Assembly (NCBI GenBank): GCA_905202125.1
Contig: CAJKQX010000006.1
Location: 1 to 53,647, forward strand
Reading direction: 5' to 3'
Length of the DNA: 53,647 nucleotides
Source of the DNA: an uncultured Prevotella sp.
Lineage (GTDB): Bacteria; Bacteroidota; Bacteroidia; Bacteroidales; Bacteroidaceae
Shown: one piece after another, positions 17,736-25,473 of the stretch
Layout of the letters: each line of letters opens with the position of its first letter
Numbering within the stretch: position 1 is the stretch's first letter
Made by a program: the position numbers and the translations under genes
Notes under the pieces: generated by a model
What the model was told of the DNA's origin: nothing
The model's input: only the letters and a program-made list of their open reading frames with translations
The model's database searches: none

Positions 17736-19796
17736 CTACTCTGTCGGCGGCACATACTCCTTGCCGAGCTGTCGGGCGCGCTCTATGTTGCGTTGTCTTA
17801 TCTTCTTGGTGTTCTCACCCTTCTGTCTGGTTATGGCCGAGGGTTTCTGTTGTGTGAGCGGCCGCTGTGTGGGATTCCACGATTTGGTCACGTCCCACTT
17901 GGCCCGGCATTCTATCTGCTCGTTGTAGTAGTACACCTGCTCGGGCTGTCGTCCCGAGGCGTAGTCGCCCGTATCCCATCGTCCGTTGTTGTTGGAGTCG
18001 AGAATCAGACGCAGGTAGTACTTGTCGGGCGTGACGTAGAAGAACTGGGCCGTGTTGTCGGTCATGCGCACCTCCTTGACCACGTGGTCCGAACTGTTGA
18101 GCAGTTGCATCACCATCGGTTGGCGCCCGATATTGGTCACGGTGACGATGAGCGTGCTGTAATCGTCGAGCGAGTGCACCTTGAAACCCTTTTTCAGTTT
18201 TCTGGTTGTCAGTCCGTAGATATCAGTGAATGCTGCCGAGTCGATCTCGAGACTGTATTCGGTGTCGGGCCGCCATTCGCCGCGCAGCGAGTATGCACGG
18301 CGGTTGATGTGTGCCGCGTCGGCCACGGAGTCGCTCACGGCGTATCGGTCCACAAAGTCGAACGCGGCGTTGTACCACAGCGAGTCGTGCTTGGCGTAGA
18401 GATGTATCATCGTTGTGTCGATGCGGGCCAGCGGCGTGTCGAAGTCGAAAGGTATGTTCTTGTCGGGGTCGAAGGATGGGGGCAGTTCCACCTTATACTT
18501 AAGTTCCTTCGGCGGCATGATGGAGTCGTAGGGCAGTCCGCGCTTGCGGTTGCGGTCCTGTCTCTTCTTCCAGTCGTCATACTCGCGTTTGGCGTCCTTC
18601 ATGCGTTTCTCGTATGTCTTCTTGGACAGCAGGAGCAGCGTGTCGGTCTTCATGCCGAGCACACCGGTGGTGTCGGTGGCCATGTATCTGAGTCGGATAT
18701 TGAGCGAGTCGTTGTTTACGAGCGTGGTGTCGCGCAGCCAGTAGGTGATGGTGTCGTTCTTGAGAGAGTGCTCGATGATGAACGCGTCGCGCGAGTCGAA
18801 ATTGAGTCCCGTCACTTCGGGCAGGCGGCTGTCGCCATAGCTGAAGAAGAGGGTGAAGCGATCGGGCTCCGTCCGCTCGCTCTTGAGGAAATAGCGGTCG
18901 GAGAGCGGTTCGGTGAATGCCCGTAGCACTATGTCGTCGGGCGTGAAACGCGTGTAGCCCACCCGTCCTATGCTCTTGATGTGGAGCGAGTCGGTCCAGA
19001 CGGTGTCCTGGCGCACGGCATCGGCCGTCGAGGGCGTGAACACATCGCGAGAGAAGGCTATCCGCTCGCTCTTCTGAGAGAACCGGTAGTCGCCGTCGGC
19101 ATCCTCGAGGGCGTAGACACGATAGTTGCCCGGGGCCACGCCCTTGATGACGAAATGTCCGCGACTGTCGGTGCGGGCCACGCGCAGCATGGGTCCGGAT
19201 ATGAAGGCCGAGTCGGCCACGTCGTCATACAGACCCACGAGTATGCCCTTGATGGGTTCGAGATTCTCGGCCTCGAGCACATGTCCCGCCACCTGAAACG
19301 TGTCGATGACCTCGCCCGTGGAGAAGCTGTATGTGTAGTTGCCCATCGGGTTGCCCTCGTTGTTGTCCGATATGGCGTCGGAGAAATCGATGGTGTAGGT
19401 GGTCTCCGCCTTGAGCGTGTCGTTGAGCTTCACCTCTATCTTGCGTCCCATGCTCTTGATCTCGGGCATCTCTATCTGCGGGGGCGACACCACCACCTTC
19501 TCCGTGGCATCGTCTATCTTCACAAACTCGTTGAAGAATATCTCCACCTTGCGCGTCTTGACGTTCACCGCACCGTCTTTCGGCGTCTCGCCTGTCACTC
19601 TTGGCGGCGTCTCGTCGTACCATCCGCCATCGGGCTGTCCCATGCGGGCGCACGATACTGTCATCGCAGCCGTCACGGCGAAGAGAGTGATGAGGGTGAG
19701 CGCCGGGCTTATGCCCGCCGTTATGATGGATGGCAGCGATGTGGCGGCTGCGCGTAGTATGTCCTTCAGTGTCTGTCCTGTCCTTTCGATTCTCAT
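17736..19796 (-). CDS. Ig-like domain lipoprotein (Big_5/SbsA type)
   Basis: A 686-residue protein with an unusually long N-terminal extension ahead of a hydrophobic stretch and the lipobox MTVSC (Cys about residue 49). After GQPDGGWYDETPP comes a bacterial Ig-like domain of the Big_5/SbsA type (about 58-160, with a PKDGAVNV motif). Next is a carboxypeptidase-regulatory-like beta domain (about 165-230), then several hundred residues of beta-rich sequence. The C-terminal tail is basic (about 640-686). Members of this family are widespread single-copy genes in Bacteroidetes; the function is not known to me. It is upstream of the DUF3108 gene, 51 nt apart. A later start would lose the signal sequence, so the long form is kept. 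Confidence 0.8.
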   Translation of the reverse strand: MRIERTGQTLKDILRAAATSLPSIITAGISPALTLITLFAVTAAMTVSCARMGQPDGGWYDETPPRVTGETPKDGAVNVKTRKVEIFFNEFVKIDDATEKVVVSPPQIEMPEIKSMGRKIEVKLNDTLKAETTYTIDFSDAISDNNEGNPMGNYTYSFSTGEVIDTFQVAGHVLEAENLEPIKGILVGLYDDVADSAFISGPMLRVARTDSRGHFVIKGVAPGNYRVYALEDADGDYRFSQKSERIAFSRDVFTPSTADAVRQDTVWTDSLHIKSIGRVGYTRFTPDDIVLRAFTEPLSDRYFLKSERTEPDRFTLFFSYGDSRLPEVTGLNFDSRDAFIIEHSLKNDTITYWLRDTTLVNNDSLNIRLRYMATDTTGVLGMKTDTLLLLSKKTYEKRMKDAKREYDDWKKRQDRNRKRGLPYDSIMPPKELKYKVELPPSFDPDKNIPFDFDTPLARIDTTMIHLYAKHDSLWYNAAFDFVDRYAVSDSVADAAHINRRAYSLRGEWRPDTEYSLEIDSAAFTDIYGLTTRKLKKGFKVHSLDDYSTLIVTVTNIGRQPMVMQLLNSSDHVVKEVRMTDNTAQFFYVTPDKYYLRLILDSNNNGRWDTGDYASGRQPEQVYYYNEQIECRAKWDVTKSWNPTQRPLTQQKPSAITRQKGENTKKIRQRNIERARQLGKEYVPPTE

Positions 19797-19837
19797 TGAT
19801 CGGGTGTATGTATGTTTTCTAAGTGTGGATTGTATTG

Positions 19838-19845
19838 CAAAATTA
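19838..19845 (-). promoter_or_regulatory. Possible -7 box for the Ig-like lipoprotein gene
   Basis: TAATTTTG on the minus strand matches TAnnTTTG and lies 42 nt before the start codon. The best -33 candidate (ATTG) is 24 nt away, so the promoter is weakly supported. Confidence 0.45.
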
Positions 19846-20053
19846 GTCTAAACTTTTCTAATTGATGAACAATTCACGTTTTTTATATAATAATGGTGGA
19901 TTGGCATCGCCGCAATGACGATAAGATACGGCTCATCCGGAACAGGGAATGAAGTGCTTGTCGGGCCTTCAGCCCTCATTATGACAAAACTATCACTTGA
20001 TATTGCGGATAAACAATTTTATGATTTTATCGATAATGCTGAGGTTCTGCTAC

Positions 20054-20177
20054 ACCCTCCGCAAGAAGACCTGTATCTTGACATACAATCGATCCATACC
20101 TGGACGAAATAAATTCAAGTCAATGACCCCCTTGCGGCCGCAACAGGTTGCGGCCCTACACCCTTTAATCATGATTC
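20054..20177. repeat. 123-bp direct repeat, copy 2
   Basis: Same sequence and orientation as 19-141, ending with the palindrome at 20132-20162. It lies in the 843-bp gene-free stretch 19797-20639, which otherwise holds hairpin clusters (20224-20422) and the rimP promoter and leader. No credible gene is seen there. Confidence 0.9.
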
Positions 20178-20223
20178 TAAATTTCATAAATGTCAACTAA
20201 TTAATATCGTTCAATCGGATGTA

Positions 20224-20324
20224 GGGCTGAAGGCCCGAAAAGCGCCCAGCCCGGGGCAAAGCGAAACGAAGTGGAGCGACGCCCCGGGTTTGAATGAATT
20301 GAGAAGATTGCGCGCTGAAGGCGC
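20224..20324. repeat. GAAGG-loop and CCCGGGGC hairpin cluster
   Basis: Three hairpins follow one another: GGGC-tgaag-GCCC (20224-20236), CCCGGGGC/GCCCCGGG with a 23-nt loop (20250-20288), and GCGC-tgaag-GCGC (20312-20324). The first and third share the same TGAAG loop with different but complementary arms, the mark of a conserved structure. I remember very similar dispersed elements in Bacteroidales genomes (unverified). Confidence 0.75.
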
Positions 20325-20390
20325 AAAAGCGTTAATCATCTATTACCTGCATTATTCATAGATTTTCCTGCTACGAATACCAAATGGCTG

Positions 20391-20422
20391 TGCATCGGCG
20401 AAAGCACAACGATGCCGATGCA
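20391..20422. repeat. Isolated 9-bp hairpin
   Basis: TGCATCGGC and GCCGATGCA form a perfect 9-bp stem with a 14-nt loop. There is no T-tract, so it is not an obvious terminator. It belongs to the same repeat-rich intergenic stretch. Confidence 0.5.
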
Positions 20423-20545
20423 GAATGTAGTAAACCCTACTTTCAAAGTTGTATTGTTGATGATGGCGCGTTCCGCCCGTTTACACCTTATTATATATTA
20501 TATGGCCTCGAAAACATTTCATAAATGCAGAAAAACAGGGAAATA

Positions 20546-20577
20546 TTTGGAAAATTATGGAATAATTATTAATTTTG
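20546..20577 (+). promoter_or_regulatory. Promoter of rimP-nusA-infB
   Basis: TTTG (20546-20549), exactly 20 nt, then TAATTTTG (20570-20577): a full Bacteroidetes consensus promoter. The transcript would start near 20584, 56 nt before rimP and a few bases before the hairpin at 20591-20619. Confidence 0.8.
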
Positions 20578-20590
20578 CATCGTTCGGTGG

Positions 20591-20619
20591 AATGAGGGGC
20601 TCCGTGAGAGCTCCTCATT
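20591..20619 (+). promoter_or_regulatory. Leader hairpin of rimP, possible attenuator
   Basis: AATGAGGGGCTC and GAGCTCCTCATT pair over 12 bp with one G-U pair and a CGTGA loop, at the very 5' end of the predicted transcript. The bases after it (TTTATTTTAATAA) are U-rich, so it resembles an intrinsic terminator placed between promoter and rimP. It could limit or autoregulate expression of the operon, which encodes NusA itself, or protect the 5' end. Confidence 0.65.
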
Positions 20620-20639
20620 TTATTTTAATAAATCAATAT

Positions 20640-21107
20640 ATGATAGACAAAAACGTTGTAAAAACAATTGTTGAGCAGTGGCTTGAGGACAAGGATTATT
20701 TCCTTGTCGACATCGAGACCACTCCCGATGATAAGATTATCGTGGAGATAGACCATGCCGACGGCGTGTGGATAGAGGATTGTGTGGAACTGAGCAAGTT
20801 TATTGAGGAACACATGAATCGTGACGAACACGACTTTGAACTCGAGGTAGGCTCTGCCGGTTTGGGACAACCCTTCAAGGTGCCCGAGCAGTATAAGTGC
20901 TTTGTGGGCAAGGACGTGGAGGTGCTCGACGAAGAAGGTCGTAAGGTGAAGGGCGTACTCAAGAGCGTCGACGGAGACGACTTCGTGGTGACAACGACCG
21001 AAAAAATGAAGGTGGAAGGCAAGAAACGTCCACAACTCGTGGAGGTCGACCACAACTACAAGATGAGTAAAGTGAAATATACAAAATATTTATTAAACTT
21101 CAAATAA
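20640..21107 (+). CDS. rimP: Ribosome maturation factor RimP
   Basis: A 155-residue RimP, needed for 30S subunit assembly. I start it at 20640 (MIDKNVVK), which is where family similarity begins; a longer in-frame form to 20412 would run through the promoter and leader hairpin. The N-terminal alpha/beta domain contains the family signature around DYFLVDIE and VELSKFIEEHM, and DFELEVGSAGLGQPFK is the conserved centre. The Sm-like C-terminal domain starts about residue 85. nusA follows after 4 nt, as in most bacteria. Confidence 0.95.
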   Translation: MIDKNVVKTIVEQWLEDKDYFLVDIETTPDDKIIVEIDHADGVWIEDCVELSKFIEEHMNRDEHDFELEVGSAGLGQPFKVPEQYKCFVGKDVEVLDEEGRKVKGVLKSVDGDDFVVTTTEKMKVEGKKRPQLVEVDHNYKMSKVKYTKYLLNFK

Positions 21108-21111
21108 AGCT

Positions 21112-22371
21112 ATGGCAGCAATGAAAAAAGATGAGGTCGTAAGTATGTTTGATTCTTTCAAGGAGTTTAAGGAAACGAAAAATATCGACCGTACTACATT
21201 GGTGAGTGTACTTGAGGAGAGTTTTCGCAACGTACTTGCCAAAATCTTTGGTAGCGATGAGAATTTTGACGTTATTGTGAACCCCGACAAAGGCGACTTC
21301 GAGATATACCGCAACCGCGTGGTTGTGGCCGATGATGAGGTAGACGACGAGAACAAACAGATAACACTGACCGAGGCACAGAAGATAGAGCCCGACTACG
21401 AGGTGGGCGAAGAGGTGTCGGAACGTGTTGATTTCACTAAGTTCGGACGTCGCGCCATCCTCAACCTGCGCCAGACACTGGCTTCCAAGATACTCGAACT
21501 GGAGCACGACTCGCTGTACAACAAATACAAGGATCGCGTCGGTCAGATCATCGCCGGCGAGGTGTATCAGGTATGGAAACGCGAGGTGCTGGTCGTAGAC
21601 GATGAGAACAACGAACTGATACTGCCCAAATCGGAGCAGATACCCAACGATTCCTATCACAAGGGCGAGACCATCCGCGCCATCATCCATCGCGTGGACA
21701 ACGAGAACAACAACCCGAAAATCATCCTCTCGCGTACCTCTCCCGTCTTCTTGCAGCGTCTGCTTGAGGCTGAGGTGCCCGAGATCAACGACGGACTCAT
21801 CTCCATACGCAAGATATCGCGTATGCCGGGCGAAAGGGCCAAGATCGCTGTGGAAAGCTACGACGAGCGCATCGATCCCGTGGGAGCATGTGTCGGCGTG
21901 AAAGGTAGCCGTGTGCACGGCATCGTGCGCGAACTGTGCAACGAGAATATCGACGTGATCAACTATACATCCAATACCAAACTCTTCATCCAGCGCGCCC
22001 TGAGCCCCGCAAAGGTGTCGAGCATCAATATCGATGAGGAGAACCACAAGGCCGAAGTGTTCCTCAAACCCGAAGAGGTGAGCCTGGCCATCGGTCGCGG
22101 CGGATTGAACATCAAGCTGGCATCGATGCTCACCGAGTACACCATCGACGTGTTCAGGGAGATTGCCGACAACGAGGCCGACGAGGATATCTATCTCGAA
22201 GAGTTTGCCGACGAAATAGACCAGTGGGTCATCGACGCCATCAAGTCGATAGGTCTCGACACCGCTAAGGCCGTGCTCAACGCTCCGCGTGAAATGCTCG
22301 TGGAGAAGGCTGACCTCGAGGAGGAAACCGTAGACAACGTGCTGAGGATTCTCAGATCCGAATTTGAATAA
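21112..22371 (+). CDS. nusA: Transcription termination/antitermination factor NusA
   Basis: A 419-residue NusA, the RNA polymerase-associated factor controlling pausing, termination and antitermination. Domain order: N-terminal RNAP-binding domain (about 1-125), S1 domain (about 130-200), KH1 and KH2 (about 230-345; signatures GACVGVKGSRV and GRGGLNIKLAS), and a short acidic tail with a helix-hairpin-like end. It lacks the duplicated acidic repeats of E. coli NusA, as usual outside Proteobacteria. MKKDEV four codons downstream is an alternative start. It sits in the rimP-nusA-infB operon. Confidence 0.97.
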   Translation: MAAMKKDEVVSMFDSFKEFKETKNIDRTTLVSVLEESFRNVLAKIFGSDENFDVIVNPDKGDFEIYRNRVVVADDEVDDENKQITLTEAQKIEPDYEVGEEVSERVDFTKFGRRAILNLRQTLASKILELEHDSLYNKYKDRVGQIIAGEVYQVWKREVLVVDDENNELILPKSEQIPNDSYHKGETIRAIIHRVDNENNNPKIILSRTSPVFLQRLLEAEVPEINDGLISIRKISRMPGERAKIAVESYDERIDPVGACVGVKGSRVHGIVRELCNENIDVINYTSNTKLFIQRALSPAKVSSINIDEENHKAEVFLKPEEVSLAIGRGGLNIKLASMLTEYTIDVFREIADNEADEDIYLEEFADEIDQWVIDAIKSIGLDTAKAVLNAPREMLVEKADLEEETVDNVLRILRSEFE

Positions 22372-22453
22372 TCGACTATGCCTTGCGTATGTGCCCTTTG
22401 GGAGATACATGCAGGACTGTCGACCTTTGAAACAATAAATAAAAGAAATCAAG

Positions 22454-22492
22454 CCCGCGGTGCGGCGCATACGATAAGGCCGCACCAACGGG
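22454..22492 (+). promoter_or_regulatory. nusA-infB intercistronic hairpin
   Basis: CCCG and CGGG flank a perfect 8-bp stem (GGTGCGGC/GCCGCACC; 22459-22486) with a 12-nt loop. It ends 22 nt before the infB start codon and has no T-tract. It may be an RNA processing or translation control element rather than a terminator. Confidence 0.5.
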
Positions 22493-22514
22493 ATGTACGA
22501 ATTGAAAATATAAT

Positions 22515-25349
22515 ATGAGCATCAGGTTAAACAAAGCATTACGTGAATTGAACATAGGACTCCAGACGGCGGTGGAGTTCCTTGAAAAGAAACCGGAACT
22601 GGGCGAGGTGAAATCCGAACTCAGTTTCAAACTCAGCGACGAACAATACAATGCTCTCGTTGAGGGATTCCGGCAGGATAAGGAGATGCGCTCGCAGGCT
22701 GAAAAGTTGTTGCAGAAAAAGCCGAAAGAGAAGAAACGCGCACCCGAAAATAAGGATAGCAGAGCCGAGAAACTGTTGACGCAGACCACTCAACAGTACA
22801 AGCCTCTGGGCAAAATCGACCTTGACAGCATAGGAAAGAAACACGCAGAAGAGAAGAAACCTGTTGACGTTGAAGTGAAAGAAGAAACGACTGCCGCCGC
22901 CAGTCAGACAGTCGCCGAACCCGCTCAACCCGCAAAGCCCGAAACACCGAAAACGGAGAAAGTGAAGGCCGAGCCGGTCAAAAAGGCCGAAGCAGACATC
23001 AAGCAAAAAGAAAATACTGTGGCAGTAGCACCCAAGACTGAAATCAAGACGGAAAAAGCCGCTCCGTCAGCAGACGTGAAACAGGAGGACAAAAAGCCCG
23101 CCCAACCCGAGACAGGCAACTCGGGCATCTTCACGACCAAGAGCGAGAAGAAGATTCTCAACGCGCCCAAAGTGAACGTGCTGGGACGTATAGACCTCGA
23201 CTCGCTCAACCAGAGCACACGTCCGAAGAAAAAATCAAAAGAGGAGAAACGTAAGGAACGTGAGGAGAAAGCCCAGCAGCAGCGGGGCGAGAAGAAAAAA
23301 CGCGAACGCATAAACAAGGTCAGAGTGGACATCAACGCGGCCGCCACACAGCAGGACCAGAATAAGTCCAACGACTCCAGAAACGGTGCCAGTGCCTCGA
23401 AGAAAAAGAAAAACCGCAACCGTAACCACAAACCGCTCGAGGTGAACGAGGAGGATGTGGCAAGACAGGTGAAGGAGACGCTCGCACGTCTGACCAACAA
23501 GCAGAACCAAAACAAGAAGGGTGCCAAGTATCGTAAGGAGAAACGTGAGGCCGTGCAGGAGAAACTCAACGAGGAGATGCTCGAGGAGCGCAAGGAGAGC
23601 AAGGTGCTCAAGCTCACCGAATATGTCACCGTGAGCGAGCTGGCAACAATGATGAACGTGTCTGTCAATCAGATCATCGGTACTCTCATGAGCGTGGGTA
23701 TCATGGTGTCCATCAACCAGCGTCTTGACGCCGAGACCATCAACCTCGTGGCAGACGAGTTCGGATTCAAGACCGAATACGTCAGTGCGGAGGTGCAGGA
23801 GGCCATCACCGAGGCAGAGGACGATGAAAACGATCTCGTGCCCCGTGCGCCTATCGTCACTGTCATGGGTCATGTGGACCACGGTAAGACATCGTTGCTC
23901 GACTACATACGCAAGACCAACGTCATCGCAGGCGAGGCCGGCGGTATCACACAGCACATCGGTGCATACAACGTGAAACTTGAGGACGGACGTAAGATCA
24001 CGTTCCTCGATACCCCGGGACACGAGGCATTCACAGCCATGCGCGCCCGCGGTGCTCAGGTGACGGATATCGCCATCATCATCATCGCTGCCGACGACAG
24101 TGTCATGCCTACCACCAAAGAGGCTATCGCACATGCTCAGGCGGCCAACGTACCGATGGTTTTCGCCATAAACAAGATAGACAAACCGGGTGCCAATCCC
24201 GATAAGATACGCGAGGACCTGGCAAATATGAACCTGCTCGTGGAAGAGTGGGGCGGTAAGTACCAGTGTCAGGAAATCAGTGCGAAGAAGGGTCAGGGTG
24301 TCAAGGACCTCCTTGAGAAGGTGCTGCTCGAGGCCGAGATGCTCGACCTCAAGGCCAACCCGGCCCGCAAGGCCACCGGTTCGATCATCGAGTCGTCGCT
24401 CGACAAGGGTCGCGGATACGTCTCCACGGTGCTCGTATCAAACGGTACGCTGCGTGTGGGCGACAATGTGATCGCCGGAACAAGCTACGGCCGTATCAAG
24501 GCCATGTTCAACGAGCGCAATGCCCGCATACAAGAGGCAGGACCGGCCGAACCGGCCATCATCCTCGGACTCAACGGCGCACCTACCGCAGGCGATTCTT
24601 TCCACGTGTTGGAGACCGAGCAGGAGGCGCGCGATATCGCCAACAAGCGTCTGCAACTGCAGCGTGAGCAGGGTCTGCGCACACAGAAGCGTCTTACCCT
24701 GTCGGATATCAGCCACCGCATAGCGCTCGGTTCGTTCAAGGAGCTCAATATCATCGTCAAGGGTGATACCGACGGTAGTATCGAGGCTCTGAGCGACTCG
24801 TTCATCAAACTCTCCACTGAGAAGATCAAGGTGGACGTCATCTACAAGGCCGTGGGACAGATCTCCGAGAGCGATGTGACGCTGGCCGATGCCTCCGACG
24901 CCATCATCGTGGGATTCCAGGTGCGCCCGTCGGCTGCCGCACGTAAGCAGGCCGAGCAGGATGGAGTGGAAATCAACACATACTCCGTGATCTACGACGC
25001 CATTGATGATGTCAAATCGGCTATGGAGGGTATGCTTGATAAGGTCAAGAAAGAGGTTGTCACCGGTCAGGTGGAGGTACGCGAGGTGTACAAGATCTCC
25101 AAAGTCGGAACTGTGGCAGGTGCCTATGTCACCGAAGGCAAGGTGCATCGTACGGACCGTGCGCGTGTCGTCAGAGACGGTATCGTGGTACATACGGCCG
25201 ACATCAATGCCCTCAAGCGTTACAAGGACGATGTGAAAGAGGTGGCCACCAATTTCGAGTGTGGTATTAGCCTTGTCAATTTCAATGACATACAGGTGGG
25301 CGATATCCTCGAGACATTCACCGAGATAGAAGTTCAACAGAAACTGTAA
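22515..25349 (+). CDS. infB: Translation initiation factor IF-2
   Basis: A 944-residue IF-2, the GTPase that brings initiator tRNA to the 30S subunit. Residues 1-50 form an IF2_N-type domain; about 60-350 is a low-complexity Lys/Glu/Pro/Ala-rich linker. A second IF2_N domain (about 375-425, TVSELATMMNVSVNQ) precedes the GTPase domain. The latter has G1 GHVDHGKTS (452-460), the switch motif DTPGHE and NKID. Domains II, III and C2 follow to the end. The long charged linker is usual for Bacteroidetes. Confidence 0.98.
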   Translation: MSIRLNKALRELNIGLQTAVEFLEKKPELGEVKSELSFKLSDEQYNALVEGFRQDKEMRSQAEKLLQKKPKEKKRAPENKDSRAEKLLTQTTQQYKPLGKIDLDSIGKKHAEEKKPVDVEVKEETTAAASQTVAEPAQPAKPETPKTEKVKAEPVKKAEADIKQKENTVAVAPKTEIKTEKAAPSADVKQEDKKPAQPETGNSGIFTTKSEKKILNAPKVNVLGRIDLDSLNQSTRPKKKSKEEKRKEREEKAQQQRGEKKKRERINKVRVDINAAATQQDQNKSNDSRNGASASKKKKNRNRNHKPLEVNEEDVARQVKETLARLTNKQNQNKKGAKYRKEKREAVQEKLNEEMLEERKESKVLKLTEYVTVSELATMMNVSVNQIIGTLMSVGIMVSINQRLDAETINLVADEFGFKTEYVSAEVQEAITEAEDDENDLVPRAPIVTVMGHVDHGKTSLLDYIRKTNVIAGEAGGITQHIGAYNVKLEDGRKITFLDTPGHEAFTAMRARGAQVTDIAIIIIAADDSVMPTTKEAIAHAQAANVPMVFAINKIDKPGANPDKIREDLANMNLLVEEWGGKYQCQEISAKKGQGVKDLLEKVLLEAEMLDLKANPARKATGSIIESSLDKGRGYVSTVLVSNGTLRVGDNVIAGTSYGRIKAMFNERNARIQEAGPAEPAIILGLNGAPTAGDSFHVLETEQEARDIANKRLQLQREQGLRTQKRLTLSDISHRIALGSFKELNIIVKGDTDGSIEALSDSFIKLSTEKIKVDVIYKAVGQISESDVTLADASDAIIVGFQVRPSAAARKQAEQDGVEINTYSVIYDAIDDVKSAMEGMLDKVKKEVVTGQVEVREVYKISKVGTVAGAYVTEGKVHRTDRARVVRDGIVVHTADINALKRYKDDVKEVATNFECGISLVNFNDIQVGDILETFTEIEVQQKL

Positions 25350-25405
25350 ACATTGTTATAATATAAGGAGCCGAAGGAGTGTTTGCTCGTTTTGCTCACT
25401 GACGG

Positions 25406-25453
25406 GTTAAGCCATATGTGTTGCAGAGTAAATACATTTGGCTTAACTTTTTT
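25406..25453 (+). terminator. Terminator after infB
   Basis: GTTAAGCCA-t-ATGT pairs with ACAT-t-TGGCTTAAC over 13 bp with a single internal T-T mismatch, followed by TTTTTT. It ends the rimP-nusA-infB transcript. The right arm contains TACATTTG (25433-25440), a match to the -7 consensus that could serve sufB. Confidence 0.85.
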
Positions 25454-25473
25454 GTTAAAGACTTGTATAAATA

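Noticed and set aside
16881..18926. 681-residue + strand frame across the DUF3108 and Ig-like genes
   Set aside because: It spans two recognised genes and their gap, with shadow-type composition (long His/Arg/Val runs) and no known domain.
19..20177. Composite transposon or integrative element bounded by the 123-bp repeats
   Set aside because: No transposase, integrase or mobilisation gene lies inside, and the repeats are direct with no target-site duplication that I can see.
20412..20639. 76-residue N-terminal extension of RimP
   Set aside because: It runs through the consensus promoter and the leader hairpin; RimP family similarity starts at 20640.
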